A stretch of 64,000 bases of DNA from Boletus sp. NGJ (Eukaryota > Basidiomycota > Agaricomycetes > Boletales > Boletaceae), in the NCBI GenBank assembly GCA_019096195.1, contig JAGTXK010000190.1, positions 620,001 to 684,000 on the forward strand. Reading direction: 5' to 3'. Positions 1 through 11,895 of this stretch are shown here, piece by piece. How positions within the stretch are numbered: the first letter of the stretch is position 1; every line of letters begins with the position of its first letter. The notes beneath the pieces were generated by a model. The model was given only the letters and a program-made list of their open reading frames with translations, searched no databases and had not been told where the DNA came from. Made by a program: the position numbers and the translations under genes.

Positions 1-680
1 CACCACTACGAATTCTGCGCGCTTGGAAAATGGCCGGAATTTCGGACCTTGACAACCAAATGGGCTGCTTTTGCGGGGCAGTCACCTTCTCGACATTTGG
101 TCCTCCGATTGTGCCAGTTGTCAACAGCTGAGCTGATAGGCAAGCTGTCGCATGTGCTTTCAACCTTGCCGAGGGCTGAAACATGAATTTTGTAACAGGG
201 TGTTCATTCGTCCACAAGATACACTGGAGGACAAAGACCTTGCTTGGTCACTGCCGGGGAGATACTCGACCACTACAAAAATCCGTTGAAGAGTAACGGC
301 GATTTTGCAGACAGTCTGGGACCCCAATATTGGGTGAAACCAACCTAGCATCAATTCTACGGGACCCGCACAGCGAAAATGGGAGGATGATCAGGCAAGA
401 TTAGACCTGTGTATTAGACCTATACCGGACGTCCTCGTCAGCGGTTGCTTGTTCGTGGGAGGCCGTAGTACAGCCTGCTGAGCTAAAGTAGCTCAAGATC
501 TGCTTGCAATTGGTCGGGTTTTTTTTGGTAGTACACGAAGGCGGCCAGCGGTGGCTATACACTTTCGTTTCGAGTGTGGTCGCTCTCAGTGCTTGTCATA
601 ACACCACAACAGTGACAACACCACATACATCGTTCCTTCCCGCCTTTTCCTTTTCACCTTTTCAATATCGTCAAGCCACC
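1..680. other. Left edge and KGD2 promoter region; possible 3' end of an upstream gene
   Basis: A plus-strand frame is open from base 1 to a TGA at about 184-186 (62 codons). It could be the last exon of a gene starting left of the window, but I recognise no domain in it. The rest, to 680, should contain the KGD2 promoter and 5' UTR. The 60 bp before the KGD2 start are rich in C and T, as is common before fungal start codons. Confidence 0.3.
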
Positions 681-2432
681 ATGCTCTCCAAACGTATCGT
701 TGCCGTCGCACGTAGTCGTGGTGCTTTTGCAAGACATGCTCCGGGTTCCGGCGTGTCCAGGACTTGGTACGGTTTTCCATGTCATACCTCGACTTAACTC
801 ACTCAACCCTGGTGGCGTCACCAGGCATGCCGCTGCCTCGCATCTAATGCGCGCGCAGTTTCACGCGTCGCATCTCTTGCAAGGTCAGTTCTATGACGTG
901 AATCCCATCACTTCCCGGACCATGACAGTGGCAAAATGAAACTCTGTAGCTGAGACCGTCAAGGTCCCTCAGATGGCAGAATCCATCTCAGAAGGTACCC
1001 TCAGGTCATGGTCAAAGCAAGTTGGCGATACCGTTGAGGCAGATGAAGAGGTCGCCACTATTGAAACGGACAAGGTACAACCCCGATGGCTCTCAATTCG
1101 TCCATGACTTGGGCTGATGTGTCCTTTATCAAGATTGATGTCACTGTCAACGCATCCGTTGCTGGAACGATTGTCGAGCTCCTCGCAAAGGAAGAGGACA
1201 CTGTCACTGTCGGACAAGAACTCTTCAGAATAGAAGCTGGAGAAGTTGGTACGTGCCTCTCCTCCATACATTGTGTTTAACACATGCTTAATCTCATTCG
1301 TTTAGCTGCAGCTGCACCCAAGGAGAAGGCAGTCGAAGGACCTGCTCAAGCGGAACCTCCAAAGACCGCAGAGCCAGCCCCGCCCCAACAAAAACCTACA
1401 CCACCCCCAGCTCTCTCACAAAAGAGCACTCCAGAGGTCCCCAAAGAACCCAAGGCAGTCAAGCAGGAATCGAAACCTGAGGTTGCTGCGCCATCTAGGG
1501 TGCCGGGCAGCCGCAATGAGACCAGGGTACGCTATCATTCCCCCCCTTTCGTGCCGGTTCGGTCCTTTGACCGCTACTTAGGTGAAAATGAATCGTATGC
1601 GTTTACGCATCGCCGAACGCCTCAAGGAGTCTCAAAATGCTGCCGCTTCCTTGACTACCTTCAACGAAATCGATATGTCCTCCCTCATGGATATGCGCAA
1701 GAGGTACAAGGATGATATACTCAAGGATCATGACGTCAAGCTCGGTTTCATGAGCGCTTTCGCTCGTGCCTGTACCCTTGCATTGCAAGAAATTCCTGCT
1801 GCCAACGCGTCTATCGAGGGCGATGAGATTGTTTACCACGAGTTTGTGGACCTCAGCGTTGCTGTCGCAACCCCCAAAGGCTTGGTTACGCCTGTCGTCA
1901 GGAATGCGGAAGCAATGAATTTCCTCGCGATTGAGAAAGAGATTGCCTCTCTTGGAAAGAAGGTGTGTTAATTTTTTCTCCCGATCTAGCTTGTTCACTT
2001 ACGATTCTTCCAGGCCAGAGACAGTAAACTTACTCTTGAGGATATGTCTGGAGGTACATTCACCATGTCGGTATATTCCTCCAGCGCACCGTGAATCGAA
2101 CTAACAACAAACGTTCAGCTCCAACGGTGGCGTCTTCGGTTCCTTGTACGGCACTCCTATTATTAACCTCCCACAATCCGCCGTGCTTGGTATGCACGCT
2201 ATCAAAGAGAAGCCTGTTGTCGTGAACGGCCAAATTGTTATTCGACCAATAATGGTTGTTGCTCTCACGTATGACCACCGTCTGCTCGACGGACGGGAAG
2301 CCGTCACTTTCCTTGGTTAGTTGGTGTATCGTGCGACTTGTTTCATACTAATGCTGTATTTCTTTTCCCTTTGCAGTCAAGGTCCGCGATTACATCGAAG
2401 ACCCTAGGAAGATGCTCCTCGCTCCCTTTTAG
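681..2432 (+). CDS. KGD2: Dihydrolipoamide succinyltransferase, E2 of 2-oxoglutarate dehydrogenase
   Basis: This is the mitochondrial E2 of the 2-oxoglutarate dehydrogenase complex in the TCA cycle; it transfers succinyl groups from lipoamide to CoA. The first two short exons (681-766, 825-883) encode an Arg/Ser-rich presequence starting [16 protein letters not shown]. The third begins the lipoyl domain ([15 protein letters not shown]). The lipoyl-lysine motif ETDK-IDV is split by the intron near 1075-1132. An Ala/Pro/Lys-rich linker follows (about 1305-1525). The catalytic domain starts at [17 protein letters not shown] and ends with the acyltransferase signature YDHRLLDG (about 2270-2295) and a C-terminal MLLAPF. 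No peripheral-subunit-binding domain lies between lipoyl and catalytic domains. That is the eukaryotic KGD2 pattern and argues against the pyruvate dehydrogenase E2. Further introns lie near 1249, 1528, 1963, 2070 and 2319. All junctions are GT-AG and keep frame. Confidence 0.95.
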
Positions 2433-3059
2433 CCCATATTTTTAGAGTCATTGTTTTTGGTCATGCCATCAAACTTTTTGCGTATAGTTTCCTCACCCAT
2501 AATCTGTCAGCGTTTTTATAGCATTATAGACCTTGCGCCTTGCAATGTCGGTGTCACTATGGTTCCAGAAATAATTGTATCAGAAATGACGCGCTGTGTT
2601 GTTCATTGTGCCATGCGGCGTCGTGGTCTTTCGACAGATTGCAGCGTGGCGTGACAGGTATCAGTGAGAAATGCCATCCTCATGCGTCCTAATTGACCTA
2701 GGTTCTGGCGGCACTGCTCGTTCTATCTGTCACGGCGTATCCGACCACAGACAGTACCACCCTGAGCTACTACGTTTAGAGTGACAGCCCAAGCACCTGA
2801 CATTCCCCAAGAACTTGCCGTGGACAAGATGTAAAGTACAAAGGTGATGGTGATTCATGAATTCAGCACTTGAGTGCAGTTGTGTTGGCCTGAGGCACGC
2901 TTGCCACCTTTGTGAACTGTCCTAGTGGCTACCTGGGATGGTGTCGGGGCCATTGGACATATCAGGACGATGTCAATCCAAAATACATCCAATAGAGTAC
3001 AACGCCTACAAAATACTGTCATTGATGAACATATAGGTTAACCACTGGCAAAAACACGA
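2433..3059. other. Intergenic between convergent KGD2 and GT25 genes
   Basis: This 627-bp gap lies between the stop of KGD2 (+) and the stop of the glycosyltransferase (-), so it holds two 3' UTRs. Short open frames here have no recognisable domain. I see no RNA gene or repeat. Confidence 0.5.
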
Positions 3060-4161
3060 TCAAGATCCAAGCACACCATTCACCAACCACTCCTTTCGCT
3101 CGCTCCCCAACCCCGGAAGTATGTCACTCGGCGTGTCCTTCCTCTGCACAACAATACTAGGAACGACTGAATATGCTCTCAGTCGACCACTTTCGATAAG
3201 CCATGGGAACGCATGGTCTATTGCACGGGAGTAGGCAAAGGGGGGGTACCGGAGGTGCTGGAGGAGTCTACGGGCTCCAGGGAGGGAGAGGGCGTAGGCG
3301 TGGGCGCATTTTGGGGAGTAAGAGGGGTGGAGGTGTGTTGCGAAATCCGTGTTTGGGGCTGATAAAGGTGGATAGAAAGTCTCATCAGACCAGCAGTGAC
3401 CTTTATGTTATATAGTCAATTTTTGTTCTGTTTAGACAGAAATGAATAAGTTCGGTGAACTTACCCAGCAAGACAATATCCCATCCCGCCGGTAAGACTT
3501 TCCATATCCCAGAAAGCCGGTCCGCGATATCTTGCTCCATATCAATATCATCCTCCAAGAAAATTGCTACGTCCTCAGGTTGCGTATCATCTTTATCTAC
3601 GAACGCGCGTATAGCAGACACGTGTGAATGCCAACATGCAACTCTTGCAGGTGATAATTTCATCCAGTGAACGACCCTCAGGATACCCGTAGGCATCGAG
3701 AAGTCGTCTACTGCGCTTAAAAGAGGTGGAGGTGAACTTGGAGAAGAAGGCGCTATAGATACGGGTAAAGGAGGGGGTTGGGTTGTCCAGACATCCGATC
3801 CTGAGGGTAGGAGAGGCTCGTGTGTGAGGACGGAAAGGGCGTTGATTTCACGAGGCCAACGGAATATGGAGTTGGTACTTGTTTCCGTGCCTGTGCTTGC
3901 GTTTCCTACTCCTAACGGGGTCTGCTCACGCTGGTGAACTACCCAATCGAGGAGACGATATACGAGCGGGTTCGTGAAATGCGTCGCATCGATGATCGTC
4001 CATGAGAGGTTTAGAGCTGTACGTAGGGGTTCCATTTTATCACGTCTATCTTGCCGTTCGGGCAGGGAGATCAGATAGATATGGGATGCGAATCCTAGGA
4101 AACGAGATCGTCCTCGTTCAGGTTCAGGTTCAGATTCGGAGATGGAGATGGAGGTTGGCAT
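3060..4161 (-). CDS. Family 25 glycosyltransferase (LPS/collagen galactosyltransferase-like)
   Basis: There are two coding exons, 3465-4161 and 3060-3400, with a 64-nt intron (3401-3464). The N-terminal half carries the GT25 opening motif HIYLISLPERQDRRDKM. A Ser/Pro-rich insert follows, then ARVACWHSHVSAIRAF and the acidic AIFLEDDIDME, a likely metal/nucleotide-sugar site. WDIVLLG-HCWSDE spans the intron, so the splice is well supported. The C-terminal exon has HAYALSLPGARRLL and IDHAFPWLIE, as expected for the family. About 345 residues. No signal peptide or membrane anchor is visible from the first ATG, so a 5' exon in 4162-4670 may be missing. The substrate cannot be read from sequence: in animals the family modifies collagen hydroxylysine, in bacteria LPS. 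Confidence 0.8.
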
Positions 4162-4676
4162 CTTTGGGTTTCCTTTGTCTTTTCGGCGCCGTCACTCCTA
4201 TTGAACCTGCGACAGAGTTGACTATGAGTTAGTCGGAGGTGGATGATATATGTGTTTGATGCCAATATGAATATGCAACATACCCCAGGCCTCAATCGTT
4301 GCAGACACAACGAACTGAGAAAAAGAAAGAAGAGATGTGAGCTGATAAGCTATCAGTCTCATCTTCAACTAAATAGGCTTCGGGGCCACTGTTAGTGATG
4401 ATCCAATGGGCATCTGCGGAAATACAGTAGTAGAAGGGACGCCAGCTGCCAGTACTAATGGGTTTTAGGTGACACGTTGCTTGGTACACCTTTTCATCCT
4501 CGCCCGACCGGACGGTATCATTGGCTCGGAAACGATCCAAGGAGTAGTGACACTGGCAACGAGTCACCTGAAGGTGTAGTGTATATATGATCACGTGGGT
4601 GGACGCGCTCGGGTTTATATGTAGTAACAGACTTGGCCGGCCGTAATTCGCGTGCTCGCCTTCTGTACCATCGTCC
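4162..4676. other. Divergent promoter region between GT25 (-) and amidohydrolase (+)
   Basis: This 515-bp stretch separates two divergently transcribed genes. It may hold an unrecognised 5' exon of the GT25 gene. I see no repeat or RNA gene in it. Confidence 0.4.
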
Positions 4677-7600
4677 ATGGAAAAGCCCTTTAACTACGCA
4701 CAGAGTCCGGGTATCGACCTGTCTAGGTCGGGACGCTCAACGTCGCGTGGCAGGCTTAACGAGCGCGTCTGGCCTGTGTTGGCGGTGTTCGTCCTCACTT
4801 CTTCTCCATCCACCTTGCCCACCTCTCGGCCGGACGTCCCCGATCTCACGTCCGCGTGCCATTGCATTCCGCAGACACGCTCGCGAAATGTCGATCGTTG
4901 ACTGTCAAGCCGGCCCCACCTCTGGGGTTCAACAGCCGCACGCGGTCAGACAGGTACGAGCCAGGAACGTCCTCGGTTTTGATTCGGAACGCGTCTATCT
5001 GGCCTGGCCTGTCCGATGGAGAGGACATCATTCATGGAGACATTTTGTTAGAGGATGGGTTGATCAAGAGCGTCGGGGAGGTGAATGCCTTGTCGAATAA
5101 GGACGATGTTATCGAAATCGATGCCGAGGTGAGCATAATCATGGATTATTCTAGCATGATCAGGTCACACGTATATTTGAATGAATAGGGTGCACGGGTG
5201 ACTCCAGGGTGAGTGGGTAGTTACCACATGAACGCTACCGACTGACCACGAACTGGAAGCATCGTCGATGTTCATTCTCACATCGGTGTTGGTTCGTCCC
5301 CGGAACTCCAAGGCGCCGACGACACCAACTCCCTCAAAGGTCTCGCCTTGCCATGGTTGCGATCCCTCGATGGTTTGAACACGCACGACGATAGTTAGGC
5401 TCTTTCTATTGCAGGAGGTGTCACCACGTCGCTCATTCTTCCCGGGTCTGCTAATGCTATCGGTAGCCGTCACTTTTCATCCCAGTTCGAGCGTTGTAGA
5501 TCGACCATCACCTTTATACAGGCGGACAAGCGTTTGCAATCAAGCTGCGGTCAACCAGCGAAAGGTCGTCTTTGTCACTGTTGGTCGATCCATATGGCCT
5601 CAATGGTACGCAGGTGGACTACAATATACCGCCGTGTTGGCGTCATATGAAGTATGGTGCCGTTTCGCGTGTCCTACGCTCAGGGCTTTGCTCACGTTTT
5701 TTATAGACATGCGTGCGGTGCGTATTCAGTGACATTTACACATGTCGATTGACCGCATCTATGTTACCAGGAGAGAATTCCTGTAGGTATCATGATCTTG
5801 GCCTCGAGCCGCCCAGTCCAATATTTTGATTTTAGCAGGAGTCTATTGAGGAACAAGAATGGATACGGTATGGTCATACCGTGAAGCGTGAGTACTTGGA
5901 ACTATTTTTGTTGCGCACACTGTTGCAGCTAGTCGACAGCTACGAACATGCCCGCCAAATCAAGGACGAGCAAGACGACTATTGCTCGAAAGCCTTCGCT
6001 GACGAATGGGAAGGACTAGGCGAGTTTCCGGGAGACTTGCAATGGGAAGCCCTTGTAGATATCTTGAGGGGTAAGGTGAAGGTGGATATATTGCTTGGTA
6101 CGAAAGTGGTATCGTGAGGGAAACGGACACCTCTTCAGGTCCAAACCCATTGCTATGAAGTCGTAGATTTTGACGCTTTCGTGAGGGTACGTGCATTGTC
6201 CAGTGCTCCGTTCTACGATAGTATGGTGACTTGCTTCGCAGCTGTCCAACGAGTTCCAATTCCCGGTTGCTGCGTTCCATCACGCACACGAGGCTTACCT
6301 TGTTCCAGCCGTCCTCAAGCGAGCATATGGTCAGATTAATCTTCGCATCGCGAATCGCAAACTGATCGTCTTTTGTAGAACATCCTCCTGCTGTTGCGAT
6401 GTTTGCAGCGTTCGCAAGGCAGAGCCACAGATGCTGGGCTTGAGTGTCAGAACTGACTATCAATAGGTACAAGCGTGAAGCGTACCGCCATTCAGAATTC
6501 GCACCTCGTATCCTGAACGAGCAGGGTATCAAAGTCATTATGAAGGTGAAGTAACCTTGGTTTATCGTGAGACGACATTGACCTAGTGTCGTCTCAGAGT
6601 GACCACCCGGCGATTCACTCTCGCTGGCTTTTGCATGAAGCGCAGCAGGCTCATTATTATGGACTTCCTGACAACGCTTCCCTTGCTTCTGTCACGACGA
6701 ACGCTGCTGAACTGCTTGGACTAGATCACCGTCTTGGTTCCATCATAGAAGGTACCTAAAGTTTTATAAGAACAATATGTTCTGTTCACTTACAACTTTC
6801 CGCAGGTTACGATGCAGGCAAGTTATGCATAGTGATTGTGATCCAGGTTGATTCTCAAGAAGACCATCTCAGATGTTGTCATCTGGGATAGCCATCCGTT
6901 GGTGCTCGGTGCGACTCCAGTACAAGTGTTCATTGACGGAATACCTCAACTTCAGACGTCATTTTCAAAGAAGAGAGATGACAGACAGGCTGCTCCAATT
7001 ACTCCCAGCTTTGACGAGGAGGCTAAGGCTGCTGTCGAGTTCGTTGGTCTACCACCGCTAAAAGCGACTCCGTTTACCTCTGGGGGTATTCTGTTCCGAA
7101 ATATATCCAACATGTGGCGGAGGGACGAATCTGGAGTACATTCTATCTTCCAGGCTCGCGATTCCGACGACGAAGGCACAGTCGTCGTTAAACACGGGGA
7201 AATTGTCTGTGCGGGCTCGATGGGAATTTGCACTTCTTTCATCAATGGCGAACGACTAAAAGTGATAAATTTGGAGGGGGGATCTATCACCCCCGCCCTG
7301 GTATATGCAGGAGTCTCGCTCGGTCTTCAGGAGATTGCCACGGAAATGAGTACTTCGGATGGTTTTGTCTTTGACCAACTGCAGGGGTCCATCCCAAAAG
7401 TCCTGGGTGAAGAGAGTATCACCCGTGCCGTGGATGGTCTCATGCTTAGGACTCGAGATGCTCTGTGAGGTTTGTCCCTTCAGGGCGTGCTAAACATGCT
7501 GATGATTTCGTGTCGAGACTTGCTTATCGGTCTGGTGTTTCGACCGCAATCACATCACCCATCTCGGGTGGTTTACTGGGTGGTTTAGGTACTCACTTTT

Positions 7601-8517
7601 CCCTTGGGGCGAAACACCAGTTGAAACCTGAAGCTGTGCTCGACGATGTCACTGCCATTCACGTCGCTGTCCTACACCGGGGTGGAGGACCAAGTGTGAG
7701 CACACAGATAGCGCTACTCCGTCGTCTTCTGTTGAGTCCGTACACAGGTGAAAGAGGCGCCTCGTTCGAAGCCGTTGTCAAGGTTTCCGTTCATATTTTC
7801 CCCTAAAAAAAACGCCGAATTTAACGTTGCGCAGGGAAAGTCGCCTCTGGTCGTCAGTGTGAAAAACGCCGACATCATCGCAAGTCCTTTGAAGCTCAAG
7901 CGAGAAGTCGAGGCGATCTCTGGTACACCGATTGAGATGACCCTCGTAGGCGCAGGTGAAGCACACCTCGTTGCTGCTGAGCTGGCAGCTGCGAACGTTG
8001 GCGTTGTCGTCACCCCTCCTAGACCATTCCCGTTTACGTGGGAGGGTCGCCGGATGTCGGTCATCCGTCTGAATGTGTTCTCGAAATATTTGTCTGATAT
8101 CGTTATTCAAGGACCGCCTATCACGGAACGGAGCCTCGTGACTTCGTTGTTCGCCCACGGGGTAACCGTTGGTATCGGACACCAAGGAGTCGAAGAAGAT
8201 GCGCAGCTGTCCGCTTGGGCTGCACGCAACCTAAGATGGGACGCCGCCTGGGTGAGTTATTGTCATTGTGTGACGTGGTACATCATCATGACACGCCATC
8301 CTTCCTCGTAAAGGTACACATTGATTACCATGGCTTGATTAGCATAGAGGATGCTTTGAACATGGCGACGACGAACGTCGAGAAGTTGTTGGGAGTCACT
8401 CGGACGGCGTCGGACAGTGATATGGTTGCCACGAAAGGAGGGGAACTACTCAGTTTCGAGGGAAAGGTGGTTGCAGTGATTTCTCCGAGGCGCAAGTTGG
8501 TCGATCTTTTCGAATAG
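4677..8517 (+). CDS. Composite metallo-dependent amidohydrolase, membrane-anchored type
   Basis: This large multi-exon gene belongs to the amidohydrolase superfamily that fungal annotations often label carbohydrate esterase 9-like. It contains the first metal-binding strand DVHSHIGVG (about 5265-5292), the typical GGVTTSLILPGSANA (about 5415-5462), then KHACGENS, RMDTVWSYREAYEHARQIK and VQTHCYEVVDFDAF. FHHAHEAYLVP and MKSDHPAIHSRWL follow, and GYDADVVIWDSHPL marks the end of the barrel. A second half resembles a duplicated composite domain (RNISNMWRRDESG onward). It ends HIDYHGLISIEDALNMAT...RRKLVDLFE. At least 13 introns of about 50-90 nt are needed; one (7465-7517) restores RDAL-LAYRSGVSTA. 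The first exon is uncertain. The ATG at 4677 opens a frame with a hydrophobic anchor (VWPVLAVFVL), but I found no good splice from it into the ADTLAKCRS frame. Substrate unknown. Confidence 0.8.
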
Positions 8518-8574
8518 TAACTTGTGTGATGATGACTTACAATCTTTGAGCGGCCCGACTCGGTCCGCGGACTT

Positions 8575-10191
8575 ATGTCCGAGACCGAGATGAATCCGTT
8601 CCCACCAAGGTCCTGCAAGATGACAGTACGACTACCCAAGGAAACGCGCGTGTTGGTGGTCAAGAAGTCTCCCGCCGAGAGGAAGCCACTCTATCATGAC
8701 GCAGTCATTGAGAAACGTCTTATCCCCGTCCTGCAGAGTGGTCAGGTCCTGGTGAAGATGGGAGCAGTGGCGTTCAACCGCAGGGATGTCAGTATCGAAT
8801 TAACCATTTCGAATCGCCGCAACGTTGAAATGTGCTATGAAAATCTTTGCTGTAGCTTTGGATTCGTTTTGGGCGGTATCCGGGTATTGCGTTCGGAGCC
8901 ACGTTTGGGGCGGACGGTGCAGGTGCGCAGATGGTATTGATCCAACCTCTTTTAGAGCGAGGTCATTCACCGTAGAGGTGTCGCAGGGACGGTCGTCGCG
9001 TCTACCGATCCTCGTGACCCCCTCCTACAACGACGCGTATTCCTCACACCCATGCGGGGCTGGGAGAGCAGCCCCGAAGCGCCAGAACCCGGGTGAGTGA
9101 CACGCACAGAACAACCCTCTCAGCCGACATGTCGGACGTCGCTCTCATCTCCATCCCGTTTTCCAGGTCCATGTTTGGCATCCTCGGTGGGGGGAAACAC
9201 CCACCTCTTGGAACCTTTGCAGACTATGTCGTCGTCGAGCGGGACCAAGTCATTCGTTCCCCGGATCACCTCGACGACGTCCACATGGCTGCGTGGCCTC
9301 TCGGAGGGTTAACTGCGTGGAGGTCTGTCGGGCACAACTCAGCGCGATGACGATCAGCTCACCAATGCATTTGATACAACGTTCGTCTTTTCCCTCGCAG
9401 AGCGGCCGTCGTCAACGCTCGCGTTGGGCAAGGTCAGAACATCCTCATCACAGGCATCGGCGGCGGTGTCGCTCTCATCGCACTTCAGCTCTGTCTCGCC
9501 AAGGGCGCGAACGTGTTCGTCACGAGCGGTAGTGAGGATAAAATTCAGAAAGCGACCGCCCTCGGTGCCGTTGGCGGTGTCAACTACAAGTCGGGTGCGT
9601 TTCTCACCTTGCCTGGACGCTTTTTTTTGTTTACTCAGCGTCGTTGCAGAGAATTGGCCAGGTCAACTCGGTGAGTTGCTCGCGAAACGAGGTGGGTCCG
9701 CATTGCTCGATGCCGTCATCGACTCTGGTGGAGGCGATATTATGGGCCGGGTCAATAAAATTCTGAAACCCGGTGGAAAAGTCATCGTCTACGGCATGTA
9801 TGTGTTTACTGGCACGCATAAGCTCCCCTTCGTCTTCTCTCATTCATTATTGTCAATCTCCGTTCTAGGACTGCCAACCCGACTATAAAATTTACCATGC
9901 GTGAGGTGTTGAAGCACCACCAACTTATCGGTCCGTGTCGTCTGTTTGGTTTGTGGTCAGGAGGAGCTGTAATGACGTGCGAGGAACAAAGGGTCGACAA
10001 TGGGGTCGCATCAAGACCTCGTTGACGCGACAAGGTTCATGACCGAACATGCCATCGTCCCCGTGGTGTCTCATCTGTTGGAGGGCTTAGGGTCCGCTGA
10101 ACAAGGGTTCGCGCTCATGAAGCATGGAAGTCAATTTGGCAAGATCGTCGTTCGGATGGATGAGAGTGGGCAGGCTGCAGCGCGACTCTAG
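8575..10191 (+). CDS. Medium-chain dehydrogenase/reductase (zinc-type alcohol dehydrogenase/quinone reductase-like)
   Basis: This is an NAD(P)-dependent oxidoreductase of the medium-chain superfamily. The N-terminal GroES-like domain has EKRLIPVLQSGQVLVKMGAV, AFNRRD, then LWIRFGRYPGIAFGATFGADGAG across an intron. GTFADYVVVERDQVI and AAWPLGGLTAWR precede the Rossmann domain, whose cofactor loop is NILITGIGGGVALIAL. The tail DAVIDSGGG, PGGKVIVYGM and HGSQFGKIVVRM completes the fold at about 350 residues. The Cys ligands of the structural zinc lobe are not evident, so it is probably a zinc-independent YogA/quinone-reductase-like member. About six introns are needed, including 8787-8855 and one near 9950-9990. 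The start could be 8575 or the ATG at 8620 (MTVRLPKE). It lies 57 bp after the amidohydrolase stop on the same strand. Confidence 0.85.
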
Positions 10192-10337
10192 TAGTTCCGA
10201 ATGTCGGACCTCGTCTAAGCCCGTTTGGGTGAACGAATATGCTAGGGATCAATGCGGTTGACAAACTCTGACACCAGACTCCGACAATCGCAGCATGATA
10301 AAGGATACAATTCACGTCAGGACCTCACCCATACATT

Positions 10338-11645
10338 TATCGGACATTTGGTAACGCCTCTTTAATCCTATACTCCCAATACCTGACAATGAAGGCACGT
10401 CAGTTTAATTGCCGAAGTGAACACCTCAGAGGAGGTACTAAAATAACATACTTCTTTCTCATGGTGTCGTGTTCGTTCGCAAGCGACTTCCAAAGCTTCA
10501 CATGAAGCGAGTAAACAAGGTTAGCTCTCAGACTAGCCACCAACAGCGAAACGGAGTGTTGCTGTACCTGTATTGCCTTCATGATATCATCTCCACCGGT
10601 CGCTTCATAGATATCCGCCATGAACTCAATTGCCGCGACACAGGGTAACTGAGCCCCTGGAGATGGGAGGGGATCCTCGAGGTCGACCACATCTCCCGGT
10701 GCCTCGTGTTGCTCTGAACGGGGCACGGAATAGGGGGTCACGAAGGATTGAAGGATCGAATAGGGCACTTTCGAGTGTTCCAGTATACCCCGGAGGTAAT
10801 TCCATGCAGACGCATTATTGGGCGCAATAGCTATCTTTGTCTTCACAAAGCTGGGAGAACGTCAACTCAGTCAGTCGCACGTGACCGCTTCCCGCGTATA
10901 CGTACGTCAACTCCCTGCGGAGGACGATGTCCCTGTCCTCGTCTCCCTTCCTGACGCCGGACTGAAACACGACAAAGAATCGGTGATGCCACGCCGAGTT
11001 GTTGCGCAGATCACTGTCCAGCATGTGTTCTACGAACGGGAGCTCGCCGCGCCACAATGCATCGTTGTCAAAGCGGGCGAGGATCCACTGTCTGTACGAC
11101 CAGGTGTGGTAGTTCTTGGTGTCGATCTGGAGGGCGTTGGTGATGAACGCGAGTTCGGGCGCGGGGTCGTTGGTTTGTTGGACCAGGAGTCGACGGTGAT
11201 GCCAGACTTGGTATGTTTTCAAGTATGTGACCGCGAGCTCGTCCATCAGCCGCAGCTCGGTGTCCAAGGGGGCATTCAGGGAGATGAGGGTTTTGTACCG
11301 ATACTGCCTGATCGACGTTGCACTGCGCGGGTTCGGGACGGGTGCGGTGGAGTACTCACCATGCTGAATAGTGTGCGGGATTCTGGCGAATGATGTTCTC
11401 CGTGAGATCGAGCACCCTAGGGCTCTTCTCGCCGGTTTTGACAATGCCTCTGAAGTAATTTGTGGCGTCTTTGTCTAAATCGTCGACCGAGCGTTCAGGA
11501 TGGCTTGATCGCAAAAGTCATTGTATCACGCACATTCTGGCGTATAAAAAATTGGTGCGATAGGAGTAGCGCCTTCGTACTGCTCGAGGGGGACAACATC
11601 CGCCCACTCTGGTCTGTCGGCAAACAATGGCTGGTCGTCTTCCAT
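10338..11645 (-). CDS. RAM2: Protein farnesyltransferase/geranylgeranyltransferase I alpha subunit
   Basis: This is the shared alpha subunit of the CaaX prenyltransferases, which attach farnesyl or geranylgeranyl groups to Ras/Rho-type proteins in the cytosol. The start MEDDQPLFADRPEWADVVPL is followed by PPTA repeats, each with the W-x-x-R/H pattern: NPAHYSA-WQYRYKTL, YQVWHHRRLL, NYHTWSYRQWIL, NNSAWHHRFFV and NASAWNYLRGIL. The C-terminus is MRKK-YWEYRIKEALPNVR, with the last intron near 10390-10450 crossing MRKK-Y. Introns also fall near 11476-11535, 11300-11355, 10830-10890 and 10560-10570. About 330 residues, the usual family length. The TGA-to-start gap to YRA1 is 251 bp, both genes on the minus strand. 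Confidence 0.93.
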
Positions 11646-11895
11646 GGACGGTGAGGAGCAAAGAGGACCCTTCTTGTTATTGTTGTCTGTGCCCAAAGTG
11701 GGACTAACAAAGGGGCCAAAGTAGTCCGCGCAACAATCAAAGGAGAATCCGAAAGTGAACGCAAACATACAATACAAGGTCGATCTAAACTACGCGAGAC
11801 ATGTGAAAAAGATTGGTATCGGAATATTATCGGGAGCCACATCACAAACTGAAGCGAGGTGAGAAATTACATGGCACTGGAAAACAAAATATCGC

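Noticed and set aside
1603-1998. Minus-strand frame opposite KGD2
   Set aside because: It is a shadow of the strongly supported catalytic domain of KGD2 on the plus strand.
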